Below are positions 41,799-52,656 of a stretch of DNA of 64,000 nucleotides, one piece after another (position 1 is the stretch's first letter; every line of letters starts with the position of its first letter). Location: NCBI GenBank assembly GCA_037501455.1, contig CM074856.1:97764001-97828000 (forward strand). Reading direction: 5' to 3'. Position numbers and translations under genes: made by a program. The notes under the pieces were generated by a model. That model did no database searches. It was not told the DNA's origin and saw only the letters and a list, made by a program, of their open reading frames with translations. Source of the stretch: Lantana camara (taxonomy: Eukaryota > Streptophyta > Magnoliopsida > Lamiales > Verbenaceae).

Positions 41799-43080
41799 GG
41801 GATGGCAACGAACCGAGCCGAGCCGAGCCTTGGCATTTTTTAAAGGTTCAGGCTCGAGCTTGCACAAAATATATGGGTTTCGAACCTGGTTCGTGAGCCA
41901 GCGAGCCAGGATTTTTTGGCTCGGGCTTAGCTCGAGGCCTGGCTCGTGAGGGTTCGGCTCGGCTCGCGAACCAAGGTCCCTGCACAACTTTCCTCGTTTT
42001 TTAGGGCCAAACAACCAAGAACGCTGCTGCAAAGTTGATCAATTGCAAAAAAGAATAGCACAATTTTGAAACTTAGGTACAAATAAAAGCTCCAGAAATC
42101 CAATACATTTACACCACAAGAACACAAACTGAACTATTACATCAACAGATTATAAAAGAATAAGAAAATCATGGATCCATTCATTATATACATCGAAAAT
42201 AGAAAAAACAAGAATAAATCGAAAATTAGCAACAAAAAAAAATATTAGAAAGAGAAAGAAGAAAATCGATAGATCTGAATCAGAACTGGGCTTCAAGAAA
42301 GGAGAACAAAGAAATGAAGAAGATTTCAAAAATACTTCATTGTGGTCACCTTCAGGGAATCGGCGCGCAGTGGTGGCATCATGAGAGTGCAACAGATGGT
42401 GGTGGCGGTTGCATTCGTCGGTCGTGGCATCTTGAAGGCGCGGATGATGGTGGTGGTCATTGTCTTCGGTGCTGGTGGTGTGCGTGGCGGCAACAAGAGA
42501 GGTGGTGGTTCCCTCCTGTCTCACAAAATAAGAGGGAAGATAAGTCGGTGGTGGTAGTGTGCGTGGTGGCCGCGCCGCGGCTGGTTCCAATTGAAAGAAA
42601 GACATAAGGCGGAAGAATAGATGAGAAGAGCCACCACTGGTTCAAATGGAAAGAAAGAGATGAGGCGGAAGAATTCTTTAGAAGGTGAGAAGAGTTGGGT
42701 TATGTTGGTACTCTAGGGTTTTGTTTATAAATGATATTTAAATTAATTTATTAATTTTCTAATTAAGTTATTTAGATTACCAATATTTTTATATACAATA
42801 TAAATTGATATATACAAGAATATATACACTGATGACTGATCCCAAAAACCATACACATATTCAGTATATAAGCACATATATAATTTATTTTTTTTAAATT
42901 AATAAGGTTCACGAGTTGGCTCGCGAGCCACGAGCTTGGAAGAATAAGGTTCGGGCTTAGCTAGCAAAATACACGAACCGAGCCATGGCTCGGCTCGGCT
43001 CGCCAGAGCCGAACTCAAGCCCGAACTTTCCTCGAGCTGGCTCGTAGGGCTCTCGAGTCAGCTCGGCTCATTACCATCCC
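41799..43080. mobile_element. Non-autonomous TIR transposon, 1282 bases
   Basis: Ends GGGATGGCAACG and (reverse complement) GGGATGGTAATG, flanked by TA (41797-41798 and 43081-43082). Deleting it with one TA exactly restores the Copia-D reading frame. Both subterminal regions (41800-41990, 42905-43080) are dense in GAGCCGAGCC / GGCTCGGCTC words, roughly inverted between ends. The centre is AT-rich with a CCACCA/GTGGTGG-rich part. The TA duplication suggests Tc1/mariner mobilisation, although the TIR looks hAT-like. A 151-codon minus-strand frame (42150-42605) has no transposase feature. Confidence 0.8.
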
Positions 43081-43082
43081 TA

Positions 43083-43370
43083 GGTTTAATGCCCTCAGGT
43101 GCCTCCACAAGTTCCCAGACTTTATTGGAATACATTGAATCTAATTCCGATTCCATGGCCTTTATAGCTTCATCATATGTGACAGGATCTGATACGTCAG
43201 ATTCAACCACTTGGGTTAATCCTAAGTATCTGTCAGGTGCACTGACAATCCTCCCACAACGACGAGGTTGTTGTGTACTCATCCCTACATCATATGTTGT
43301 ATCTGGTACATCATATGTATCTAACACATTTTCAGTTATTACGGGTTCTTGGAATTCAGAATCTGACGTT
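43083..43370 (-). pseudogene. pol: Copia-D integrase-RT linker
   Basis: Reads STQQPRRCGRIVSAPDRYLG, DPVTYDEAIKAMESELDSMY and NKVWELVEAPEGIKP, the linker before the copia RT. It ends at the TIR transposon on one side and at Angela-3 (duplication GTCAT, 43371-43375) on the other. Confidence 0.85.
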
Positions 43371-43375
43371 GTCAT

Positions 43376-44988
43376 TGTTGGAAAAACGGAATCCGAAAGC
43401 AACAAAAATTTAATAATTTTTCAACAAAAGGATTGAAAACTAGCAATCATGAATCCAAATTCGTAGAGATTAGAAACTCACTTTTCAATAATCTTTCTTG
43501 AAGCGTTTCAAGCCACCCAAGAATGCTCTTCTCGCGGCTTGATCCCCTCTCCTTGGTAAAGCTCGAATCTTCAAAACTTCTAACTTGAAGCTCTCTAGAG
43601 ATAGTCCACAAACTTGACTACAATCTAACTAGTAAGGATACTAGTTCTCTAGTTAGTGTTTGGGCTTAACCTAGGGTTCAATTTATCTTGGAGAAAGGAT
43701 GGTGTTCAACACATGAACCAAAAGAATTTAATCAATCTTAAGGGGAGCTCGAGCTCCCTCATATATAGCCAAGGGAGGGGCGGGCGAAAACCTAGTCCTT
43801 ATGGACTAAGGATTTGGTCCCTCTCTCTCTTATTACTTGATCATCAAGTAATTCCCAACTTTGACTTTGAATTCTAATTCAAATCAACTTTTAAGAGAGC
43901 TAAAATATCCAAACCCTTTTAGATAATATTATACTTTATTTATTAATAAATAAATAACTTATTTATCTAATTAATTAATTCGTAATTAATTAAATAGATT
44001 ATTTTTCTCCAAAATAAGACTTTCTTTTTAATTCAAAAATTAAACCAAAGTCTATTAAATAATTAACACATTAATTATTTAATCACATATACATATGTAT
44101 GCACGTGTGACACACGTGTCCCTAAGGACACGTGTCACTCACGTGACCCACATGTGTGATTCACACGAGTGGTACCCTTTTGTCTCGATTAACTCATTTA
44201 ATCATTTCAAAGCCCCAACTCATGTAACCAAGTTGTTGTGTGTGACCCTCTAGGTTCTCAATTCAATTAGCAGTGACCCTAATTAATTAATTCAATAATT
44301 AATTAATCAGTCCACAGATTAAACAACCATAGTCTAGCAACAGGTGTTTAACCCCTAGCTGAATTGGAATGTCTCGATTCGACAGAACCTTTAAGTCATT
44401 GATTCATGTGAGATACAATCCTCCTACTTATTATCTCTCAACCAAGATCTAGGGATCAATTAGTCACATCAAAGGCTCGTGAGATATTTCCTAATCTGGA
44501 AGTTTCCATTTCCTGAAACAGAAACTTCCTTTCCCATTTAGGAATCTTCTCACACGGTGCACCTCAGTGAACTTGCTTATGGAAGCAAGCACCCTCATGT
44601 ATCACGCACGTATCAACTATACACTTTGCACCTCCATGAAACAAGGTGGTCCTTCTTAAGGGTGTGATCCCACAAGCAAGCCTTAGAGGAGTCAGTTTGA
44701 TACTCCCACTGTCTGTAGGACTCATCGGCTTGGAGTATTTTACTAATCATGACTTATGTGATATAGGGCTCGTCTCATGAACCATTTCACCGAAATGGTA
44801 GAGTCGTAAAGTCATCAGGATTAGGGGAGTTCACATACATGCACAGCTAAAGTAAACGCATACCAAACAAGAGCATATAAAGAAGTGTTGCCTCAATTCG
44901 TTATATTATTCAAAGATTATCTGTGATCACAATAAGGAAAAGTACAAAGCGGATATACAATCGGCTTTCTAGGGCACTATTCCTAACA
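43376..44988 (-). repeat. Angela-3 3' LTR (with internal deletion)
   Basis: TGTTGGAAAAACGG...CTATTCCTAACA, 1613 bases. TATA at 43761-43767 next to the palindrome GGGAGCTCGAGCTCCC (43743-43758). The join at about 44453 (ATCTAGG|GATCAATTAG) skips what is 61586-61911 in the other LTR. AGG occurs at both break points. Confidence 0.9.
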
Positions 44989-45004
44989 ATCTCCCACTTG
45001 CCCG

Positions 45005-46294
45005 TCAAAGCCATTCTAAAGCTACTCTAAGTCTCATCTTCTTATGATGGCCTTCGAAAGCTTCTCGACTAAGGGGTTTAGTAAATGGATCTGCCACGTT
45101 CTCTGCTGATGTGTCCCTCTCAATTTGCACATCTCCTCTTTTGATAATATCACGGATTAGGTGATACTTCCTCATAATGTGCTTGGTCCGTTGGTGAGAT
45201 CTTGGTTCTCTTGCTTGAGCAACCGCCCCAGTGTTGTCACAAAACACAGAAATGGGGTCTTTCATGCTAGGAACAACATTCAATTCTTGAATGAAGTTTC
45301 TAATCCAAATACCTTCCTTAGCTGCATCATTTGCAGCTAAGTATTCGGCCTCAGTGGTCGAATCTGCAGTGGTTGTTTGCTTGGAACTCTTCCAACTCAC
45401 TGCTCCGCCGTTTAGGCAGAAAATGTATCCTGACATTGACTTAAAATCATCTAAGTCAGATGCAAAGCTTGCATCACAGTATCCTTTGATAGTAAGATCT
45501 TTCTGACCTCCGTAAACTAAGAATAAATCTTTAGTACTTTTCAAGTACTTAAGAATATTCTTCATGGCAGCCCAGTGACCATCTCCAGGGTCAAATTGGA
45601 AACGACTTGTTACACTAAGTGCATAAGCCACATCCGGTCGAGTACATAACATTGCATACATTATGCTACCTATTGTTGATGCATAAGGTGTATGAGTCAT
45701 TCTTTCCTTCTCAAGGTTAGTCATAGGACACATCTTCTTAGAAAGGCATGTTCCTACACTCATAGGAAGGTTCTTAACCTTTGCTGACTCCATATTGAAT
45801 CTCTTCAATACTTTGTCAATGTACATCGACTGTGATAGTCCTATTAAGCTTCTAGATCTATCTCGATAGATTTTAATTCCAAGGATATAGGACGCATCAC
45901 CAAGATCTTTCATCTCGAATTGGTTCGATAACCATAACTTAGTTACTTTCATATCATCCTTCGAATTCCCAACAAGAAGGATGTCATCAATATAAAGTAC
46001 TAAGAATCGCACTGAGGTCTCCAATTCCTTTCTATACACACATGATTCATTCGAAATTTGAATGAAGCCAAACGCTTTGACTGATTCATCAAATCGAATG
46101 TTCCAATTCCTTGAAGCCTGTTTCAATCCATAGATTGATCTTTGGAGTTTGTGAACTTTTTGCTCACTCCCACTGAATGTGAAACCTATGGGTTGCTCCA
46201 TATAAATGTCTTTATCAATGTCACCATTGAGAAAGGCAGTTTTCACATCCATTTGCCATATCTCATAGTCATAATATGCAGCAATGGCAAGCAT
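45005..46294 (-). CDS. pol: Angela-3 reverse transcriptase-RNase H segment, open
   Basis: The longest intact pol segment here, 429 codons. It runs from LAIAAYYDYEIWQMDVKTAF through LQRSIYGLKQASRNWNIRFD, the catalytic YIDD (FLVLYIDDILLVGN), DLGDASYILGIKIYRDR, TRPDVAYALSV, then RNase H ([40 protein letters not shown]) to the final TGA at 45005-45007. RT and RNase H motifs are all present. It is not a complete gene: a TAA (46310-46312) just upstream, shared with Angela-1, cuts it from integrase and the RT fingers, and it has no start of its own. Confidence 0.9.
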   Translation of the reverse strand: MLAIAAYYDYEIWQMDVKTAFLNGDIDKDIYMEQPIGFTFSGSEQKVHKLQRSIYGLKQASRNWNIRFDESVKAFGFIQISNESCVYRKELETSVRFLVLYIDDILLVGNSKDDMKVTKLWLSNQFEMKDLGDASYILGIKIYRDRSRSLIGLSQSMYIDKVLKRFNMESAKVKNLPMSVGTCLSKKMCPMTNLEKERMTHTPYASTIGSIMYAMLCTRPDVAYALSVTSRFQFDPGDGHWAAMKNILKYLKSTKDLFLVYGGQKDLTIKGYCDASFASDLDDFKSMSGYIFCLNGGAVSWKSSKQTTTADSTTEAEYLAANDAAKEGIWIRNFIQELNVVPSMKDPISVFCDNTGAVAQAREPRSHQRTKHIMRKYHLIRDIIKRGDVQIERDTSAENVADPFTKPLSREAFEGHHKKMRLRVALEWL

Positions 46295-47804
46295 GATCCG
46301 AATAAACTTTTACATTGCAACTGGTGAGAAGGTTTCATCAAAGTCCACGCCGGGTCTTTGAGTGAATCCTTTTGCAACCAGTCTTGCTTTGTAGGCTGCA
46401 ATGCTGCCATCAACTCCAAGCTTTCTCTTAAAGATCTATTTGCAACCTATGGGTTTGACCCCATCAGGCAAATCTACCAAGGCCCAAACTTGTTTGGAGT
46501 TCATGGAATCCATTTCGGATTTCATGGCTTCTATCCACTGTTCAGAGTCAGAATCTGAAAGTGCCTCGTCATATGTTAAAGGATCATTATCCTTTTGAGA
46601 GATCTCATGGAAGAATCCATACCATCTCTCCGGCTGTCTAGGAGTGCGTTCAGAACGCCTTAGAGGAGGATTTATGTGTGTATCGAAATTCGTGATTGGT
46701 TGTGGTTGGTCAGAAGGGGACGTTTCTTCAGTGGGTGGCGTGGGGTCACTTTGTACTTCCTCTAATTCTATGATCTTGCCTTTCTTTTCTTTAATGAACG
46801 GTTCCTCAAAAAAAGTAGCATTTCTGGAAACAAACACCTTTTGCTCAGATTGATCATGAAAGTAGTATCCTATGGATTCCTTAGGGTAACCAACAAAGTG
46901 GCATAAGTTTGAACGAGATTCTAACTTATCTCCCACTGTCCTCTTCACGTAAGCAGGACAACCCAAAATTCTTAAGTAAGAATAACTAGGGATTTTACCA
47001 TGCCACATTTCATAGGGCGTTTTAGGGACTGACTTAGAGGGAACTAGATTCAAAATCTTTGCTGCACTTTCTAGGGCATAACCCCAGAAAGAAGGTAGTA
47101 AGTCAGTGAAACTCATCATGGAACGAACCATATCGAGTAGATTTCGATTCCTTCTCTCATAAACTCCACTGAGTTGAGGAGTTCCCGGAGGTGACCACTA
47201 AGAGATAATCCCATTATCTTTGAGATGATTAAGGAATTCTTCACTAAGATACTCGCCTCCTCGATCAGATCGAAGTGCTTTGATCTTGTGACCAGTTTAG
47301 TTCTCAAACTCCTTTTGAAATTCTAGGAATTTCTCAAAAGCTTCAGATTTATACTTCATTAAGTATACATAACCATACCGACTAAAGTTATCGGTAAAGG
47401 TTATGAAATACTGATGACCGTTTCTTGCGCTTACACTAAGCGGTCCACAGACATCAGAATGGATCAAATCTAAGAACTTAGTGGCACGTTCCACAGTTAC
47501 TTTAAAAGGAACTTTGGACATCTTTCCTTTGAGACAGGACTCGCAAGAAGTTAACTCTTTGAGTTCATTTCATTTTCAGAGAATGATCCTAAAGTGTTTA
47601 TCTTGCTAATTCTATTCTTGGAAATGTGTCCTAATCTAGCGTGCCATAAGGGAGCTAAAACTTTATCATCTCTCTTACGTTTAGTTTCTCGTTGTATATT
47701 CATAATATTGATATTTTGAGTTAGATAAGTCCATTACTTAAAGTACCGATGTGAACGGAAGAGTTGTTCCGTTTGATAAAATATTTACCATTCTTAATAT
47801 AATT
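46295..47804 (-). pseudogene. pol: Angela-3 integrase and RT start (broken)
   Basis: The zinc-binding part (SCESCLKGK, both Cys kept) precedes the core (DLIHSDVCGPL, FTDNFSRYGYVY with N for the second D of FTDD, LRSDRGGEY, and VYERRNR holding the Glu). Stops: TAA for Gln in ENQTGH (near 47299), TAG for Gln in IISQW (near 47200), TAG for Trp in GCKWIF (near 46437), TAA in AMQK (46310-46312). A five-base slippage (TTCATTTCATTTT) near 47565 shifts frame upstream. Confidence 0.9.
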
Positions 47805-48639
47805 TTAATAACCTTCACAATCTAAAATTGGAACTGAAATTATATTACGAATAATGTTCGGTACATGAAGGACTTTATTTAAAACTAACTCAAAACTACC
47901 TAAATCTAATCTAATTGTGCCTAAAGCTCGAGCTTCAACATTTGAGCCATCACCGATCTTCAAGACATATTCTCCTTCTCTGAGTTGTTGGACCTCATTT
48001 AGCATCTGTACATCATTACAGATATGAGCTCCACAACCGGTATCAAGTACCCAAGAACTAGAATTAATAGAAAGATTTACTTCAACGAGAAACATACCTT
48101 TCTTTAGAGTAGCCTTGTACAATGGGCAGTTTCTCCTCCAATGTCCCGCTTTGCCACATTGGAAGCAAACATCCTCTTTCTGATCACGCTTCTTCTTTTG
48201 GGCCTTCCCCTTCGAAATGCTACCAATGGGCCCAAAGGGTTTCTTCTGCTTCTTTTGGGCTTTCTTGCCCTTACCTTTACAAGGCCCCGAAGAGGAAGAT
48301 GGAGCATTCACCATCAGAACCTTATTGTCCTTCTTGATGGTGCTTTTACCAGTCACAAGCTGACTAATCAGCTCAGCTACAGTAGCACCAGCATGATTCA
48401 TATTGAAGTTAAGGACAAATGGGTTGAATGATGGTGGGAGCGAGGCTAGCAACAAATCCACTGAAAGCTCGTCCTTCAGTGGCATGTCCATGGAAGCAAG
48501 TTTCTCAGTAAGGGCGAGAAACTTGAGTCCATATTCATGGACACTTGAACCTTCCCTCATTCTCAAATGGAATAATTCCTTTGAAGTGTTATACATTGTA
48601 ACACGTTCATGAGGTCGGTAAAGTTGCTCTCTAAGTGGT
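47805..48639 (-). pseudogene. gag: Angela-3 gag C-terminal part and protease
   Basis: From EQLYRPHERVTMYNTSKELF through LNFNMNHAGATVAEL, a lysine-rich linker, an intact knuckle CFQCGKAGHWRRNC and the protease site VLDTGCGAHICN with D-T-G kept, to a TAA (47805-47807) at DCEGY, the position where Angela-2 reads on. It is separated from the gag start by the one-base deletion at about 48649, shared with Angela-1, and by an extra GA near 48631. Confidence 0.9.
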
Positions 48640-48930
48640 CGTAAATCTCCAAGCAAATTCCATGGCCTCATGTTGCCTTTGCAAGTCCGGAGAAATGTTA
48701 GCCAACATAAGGACACGGGCTTGGAGATTATCATCCTTCCACTTCTGGATCGCATCCCGCTCGGCCCGAGTGGGAGCGTCCCCTTTGGGACTAGGCTCCC
48801 CTTCGAAGAGAACATAAGTTCTCTTCTCAGAATCTAAAATGATTTTCAGATTCCTCAGCCAATCAGAATAGTTGGGACCAGTCAACTTGTTTGACTCGAG
48901 GATCGATACAAGAGGGTTTTTGGTTGCCAT
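48640..48930 (-). pseudogene. gag: Angela-3 gag N-terminal part
   Basis: Starts at ATG 48930 (MATKNPLVSILESNKLTG) and runs through WLRNLKIILDSEKRTYVLF, AERDAIQKWKDDNLQAR and SPDLQRQHEAMEFAWR, where the frame is lost to the TGGAGATT deletion. Start conserved with the two other copies. Confidence 0.9.
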
Positions 48931-51137
48931 TTCAAAACACGTAGAGAATCACAGAATCTACGACCTAAATGGTAAAACAGAGAACTAGTGAGCATGCTGA
49001 ATTATAACGATATACAAAAGATAAGGTCTTTAAACTAATGTACCTCCCACTGTTTTTCAAAGATCTATAATTCCCAAAGATCTAAGAGGAACACGTTTCC
49101 CAATGGGTACTAAGATCCTAAGCATTTCACCTCGAACCCACGACTCGCGGACATTCTAAGTAAAACCCTAGGTAGATAAAATTTACCAATTCTAACACCT
49201 TTAGAACTCTTAGTAACTGTTTTTGCATCACCTATCTTTCAATATGGACCCACGACTCGTGCGACATCCATATTTACTTAGGCGTTAAGCTAGACCCATC
49301 AATCATAAGATCATGATCAAAACTTAGTTCGAACGACCCACGACTCGCGGACATCGCCCTTGCCAAAATTGACCACGAAATATTGATCATTTAAAATGAT
49401 CAATTAGGTAACTAAGAACTAATAAGCTCCACTAGCTATCCTATGGCTCGCGGACAATCACTAGCTTCACTTACTAAACTTAAAACCTATTGATGGAATG
49501 GTAGGAATTTAATTCAAAATTTGCATCTCGAATTAAACACCTATTGTTCAAAATTAGCTTAATATTTAATGGGAATTTAAAATCAACCGGAGAGTTGTCC
49601 GGTTCGATCTCACCAACATATATGTTATCCAATTTTAATTAGCCTTGATTCATGCAAGTACAACTTAAATGCATTTCACACAAGCACTTAGCAGATAACA
49701 TGTCCTAGCATGATACAAACATGTTATGATCATGGGTTCTACCTATCGTATGCGTGATATGTGGGAGCCACTCCACAATCACAAGTTCTAACATACATGC
49801 CACATAAACAGTTTAAATCACTTAAGGGAAAGCGGTAACAAAATACGAGCCCTATCTCTATTACATTTTCAATTGAGATTTCCCTCCCTAACATTTTGAG
49901 GGGTCTTCACTTATGGCCTCCTTATTACTTGAATGTGGTTCATCTTACTCCATGGGTGCATTGTCTTCACAATGAAAATAAAACCTCACCACCTATTCTA
50001 CTCTCAAAAAAATGAAAAGGTACTGAAAAGTAAAAAGGCTCAATCTTCACATTGGCCTTAGACAAATATACGGGGCATACCCCGACCTCAAAAACAGTAA
50101 TATGGAAAGCCACATAATAAATCACATAACAGTACGCACATAAGTGAGGCTCCAACCTCAATTGAAAAACGCAACTATAGGGCTCCAACCCCAATTTAAA
50201 CCATTCATGTGCATAAATTAAAACCATACATAAGTCTAAACCCATGATCACCTAACATGCATAAATTGCAAGAATTTAAATTTAACTAATAAATTAAAAT
50301 TCTCGCTTTAAGCTCTAATAGCTTAAAACACGAGTTAGATGCAATTCTTGTTCAAGAGCCTTTTCTGTAAAACCCGAAAAACTATAAACTAATAAAATTC
50401 CAATTAATTTCTGAAAATTAACAATTTTATTCTTTCAATAATTTCATAAAATAAAGTTTGCAATTTTCCCAAAAATTTAAATCGCTTAGTTTTTCAAAAT
50501 CCCAATTTAAACAATTATTTCAAAAATAATTCAAATTTAATAAAAACAAAATTTTACAGAAAAATTAAATCGGGATTTCAAGGACCGAAAAAACGAAAAC
50601 ACGAAAACGCGAAATCCGGGCCCGGAATCGCCCGGAACGAACAGCTGCTTACCGCGCAGCGTCCCGCGCTACACGCTCAGCTCGTTGCTGCTCGCGTGCG
50701 GGCAATGCCTGGCGGGTGCTCCCGCGCGGTTGCGGGAGCGTGACGGAGGCTGTCCCGTGCGGTTGCGGGACAGGCGCCTAGGCAACCCTAGCACGGCGTC
50801 GAGCGCGGCTGCACGACGGTGGCGTGCGGGGTTGGGGCGTGCTACACGTTGGCACGTTCCAACCTCGTGTGTTCGTTTCGTGTTTCGTTTCGTATCTCAG
50901 GTTTCACCAAAACCCGGTTCAATCCAAAATAAAAATACGATTTAAACAGATTTGAATTAAAACGGTTTTCAAAACCACAATTTAAGAAAACAGTTTCAGA
51001 AATTCAAGAAAAATTACAGTTTCGTAATTCAAGCTTTTTAAAAGAACTCATGAATACCTAATTCACATCTATGCCTAAGAATTTCTAGCAAATTCAGAAT
51101 AATTGAGACAAATCAGAAACACGATTAACGAGGTGGC
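48931..51137 (-). other. Angela-3 5' leader (full length)
   Basis: About 2.2 kb, non-coding. The 17-base motif lies at 49137-49153, 49249, 49337-49353 and (decayed) 49440. An AT-rich middle is followed by a GC-rich part (50600-50860) with TGCTCCCGCGCGGTTGCGGG and TCCCGTGCGGTTGCGGGA-type palindromes (50715-50776). A small plus-strand frame there (50685-50945) is composition only. Confidence 0.7.
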
Positions 51138-51147
51138 TCTGATACCA
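51138..51147 (-). other. Angela-3 primer binding site
   Basis: CTCTGATACCA within GGCTCTGATACCACT, complementary to the initiator Met tRNA 3' end, two bases before the LTR at 51150. Confidence 0.9.
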
Positions 51148-51149
51148 CT

Positions 51150-51706
51150 TGTTGGAAAAACGAAATCAGAAAGCAGCGAAAATTTAATAATTTCCCCATA
51201 AAAGGATCGAAAACTCACAATCATGAATCTAAATTCGTAGAGATTAGAAACTTACTTTTCAATAATCTTTCTTGAAGCGTTTCAAGCCACCCAAGAACGC
51301 TCTTCTCGCGGCTTGATCCCCTCTCCTTGGTAAAGCTCGAATCTTCAAAACTTCTAACTTGAAGCTCTCTAGAGATAGTCCACCAACTTGACTATAATCT
51401 AACTAGTAAGGATGCTAGTTCTCTAGTTAGTGTTTGGGCTTAACCTAGGGTTTAATTTATCTTGGAGAAAGGATGGTGTTCAACACATGAACCAAAAGAA
51501 TTCAATCAATCTTAAGGGAAGCTTGAGCTCCCCAATATATAGCCAAGGGAGGGGCGCCCGAAAACCTAGTCCTTATGGACTAAGGATTTAGTCCCTCTCT
51601 CTCTTATTACTTGATCATCAAGTAATTCCCAACTTTGACTTTGAATTCTAATTCAAATCAACTTTTAACAGAGCTAAAATATCCAAACCCTTTTGGATAA
51701 TATTAT
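51150..51706 (-). repeat. Angela-3 5' LTR, inner part
   Basis: TGTTGGAAAAACG..., TATA near 51535-51542 with a partly decayed palindrome (GGGAAGCTTGAGCTCCCC). Cut at 51706 by TR-GAG-E. Confidence 0.9.
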
Positions 51707-52538
51707 TCTAACATCCCGCTACTTCGGCATTTCCAGGTACGCTTCACGAGAGAGTTTAATTTCGTGATTTATGTGATTCGTATGCCTTAAATATCAATGT
51801 GTAATTTATTTAAGTTTATGCGCTTTAGATTTAATTAATTGTTTGGGCTCGAATGCTCAATAATTGAAGTTTAGGGACCTAACTAATTAGGGTGCTTTGG
51901 CCTTCGTGGCAATCTTGAGCTCGTGAGTTCGAATTCGAATTCCGACCCCTTCATTGAGTTCGTTTCCATGATTCGGATTCAATGAAATTAACTTTTGTTT
52001 TCAAAGCCGTTTGTTATCCCTACCGTTTTAAAATTCGATCCGAATAGACTGGATACCGTTTGACCCTACCCGTTTTTCCCGACCCGTTTCTTGGCCCTAC
52101 AAGAGGGGACCGAACCCTCTTTTCTTCCCCATTTTAATCGGTTCAAGCAAGGAGAGAGGGAGAGGAAGAGAAGAGAAGAAGAAGAAAGCCAACCCTTTTC
52201 GAGCTCAAGAACCCCGCCCCCCGTCCGTCCAATCAACGATCCAAGGTAAGCAATGTGACCCTCTCCTTACGTGTTTCGATTCTACCGATTGAATCTTGCT
52301 TTATTGCCGTATTTCTTGAGTTTGGGGATAGTGATGAATAGTATAGGTTTCGTGTTTTAGGTGTTCGGACTCGTTTCGGAGTCCAATTTATGCTCTAATG
52401 TGATATATATATGTGATATATCTTGAATTTGAGTGTTTTTGGTGTATTATGTGATTGGAATGTGGTTTGGGGTGGTTTGGGATCCACCCCCGTTAACCCC
52501 CTGCTTCTCTGCTCTTTTTTTTCGGAGAAGACGACCCA

Positions 52539-52656
52539 ACACGGCTGTGTTGACATTCAGTTCATTTACAACACGGCCGTGTCAAGCCCTCGACTTTGAA
52601 ATTTTTTACTCGGACACGGCCGTGTCAGATTCCAGGCCAATTTTGACACGGCCGTC
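52539..52656. repeat. Palindrome cluster E (ACACGGCCGTGT type)
   Basis: Four copies: ACACGGCTGTGT 52539-52550, ACACGGCCGTGT 52570-52581, GACACGGCCGTGTC 52613-52626, and GACACGGCCGTCCTG 52645-52656 (right arm eroded). The 3' LTR block (about 58734-58855) has its own scattered changes. Confidence 0.85.

Noticed and set aside
42150..42605. 151-codon minus-strand frame in the TIR transposon, His-rich
   Set aside because: The histidines come from a CCACCA/CAC-rich stretch and the C-terminus is low-complexity hydrophobic. No transposase motif, and overlapping plus-strand frames are equally long.
41799..43080. hAT-type element with an 8-base target duplication
   Set aside because: The flanks give only TA when the reading frame of the target is restored; the 8 bases on either side do not match.
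50685..50945. 86-codon plus-strand frame, Arg/Ala-rich
   Set aside because: Lies in the GC-rich Angela leader on the strand opposite to the element. Its length follows from composition; similar frames at 26444-26641 and 27522-27812 share the same leader DNA.
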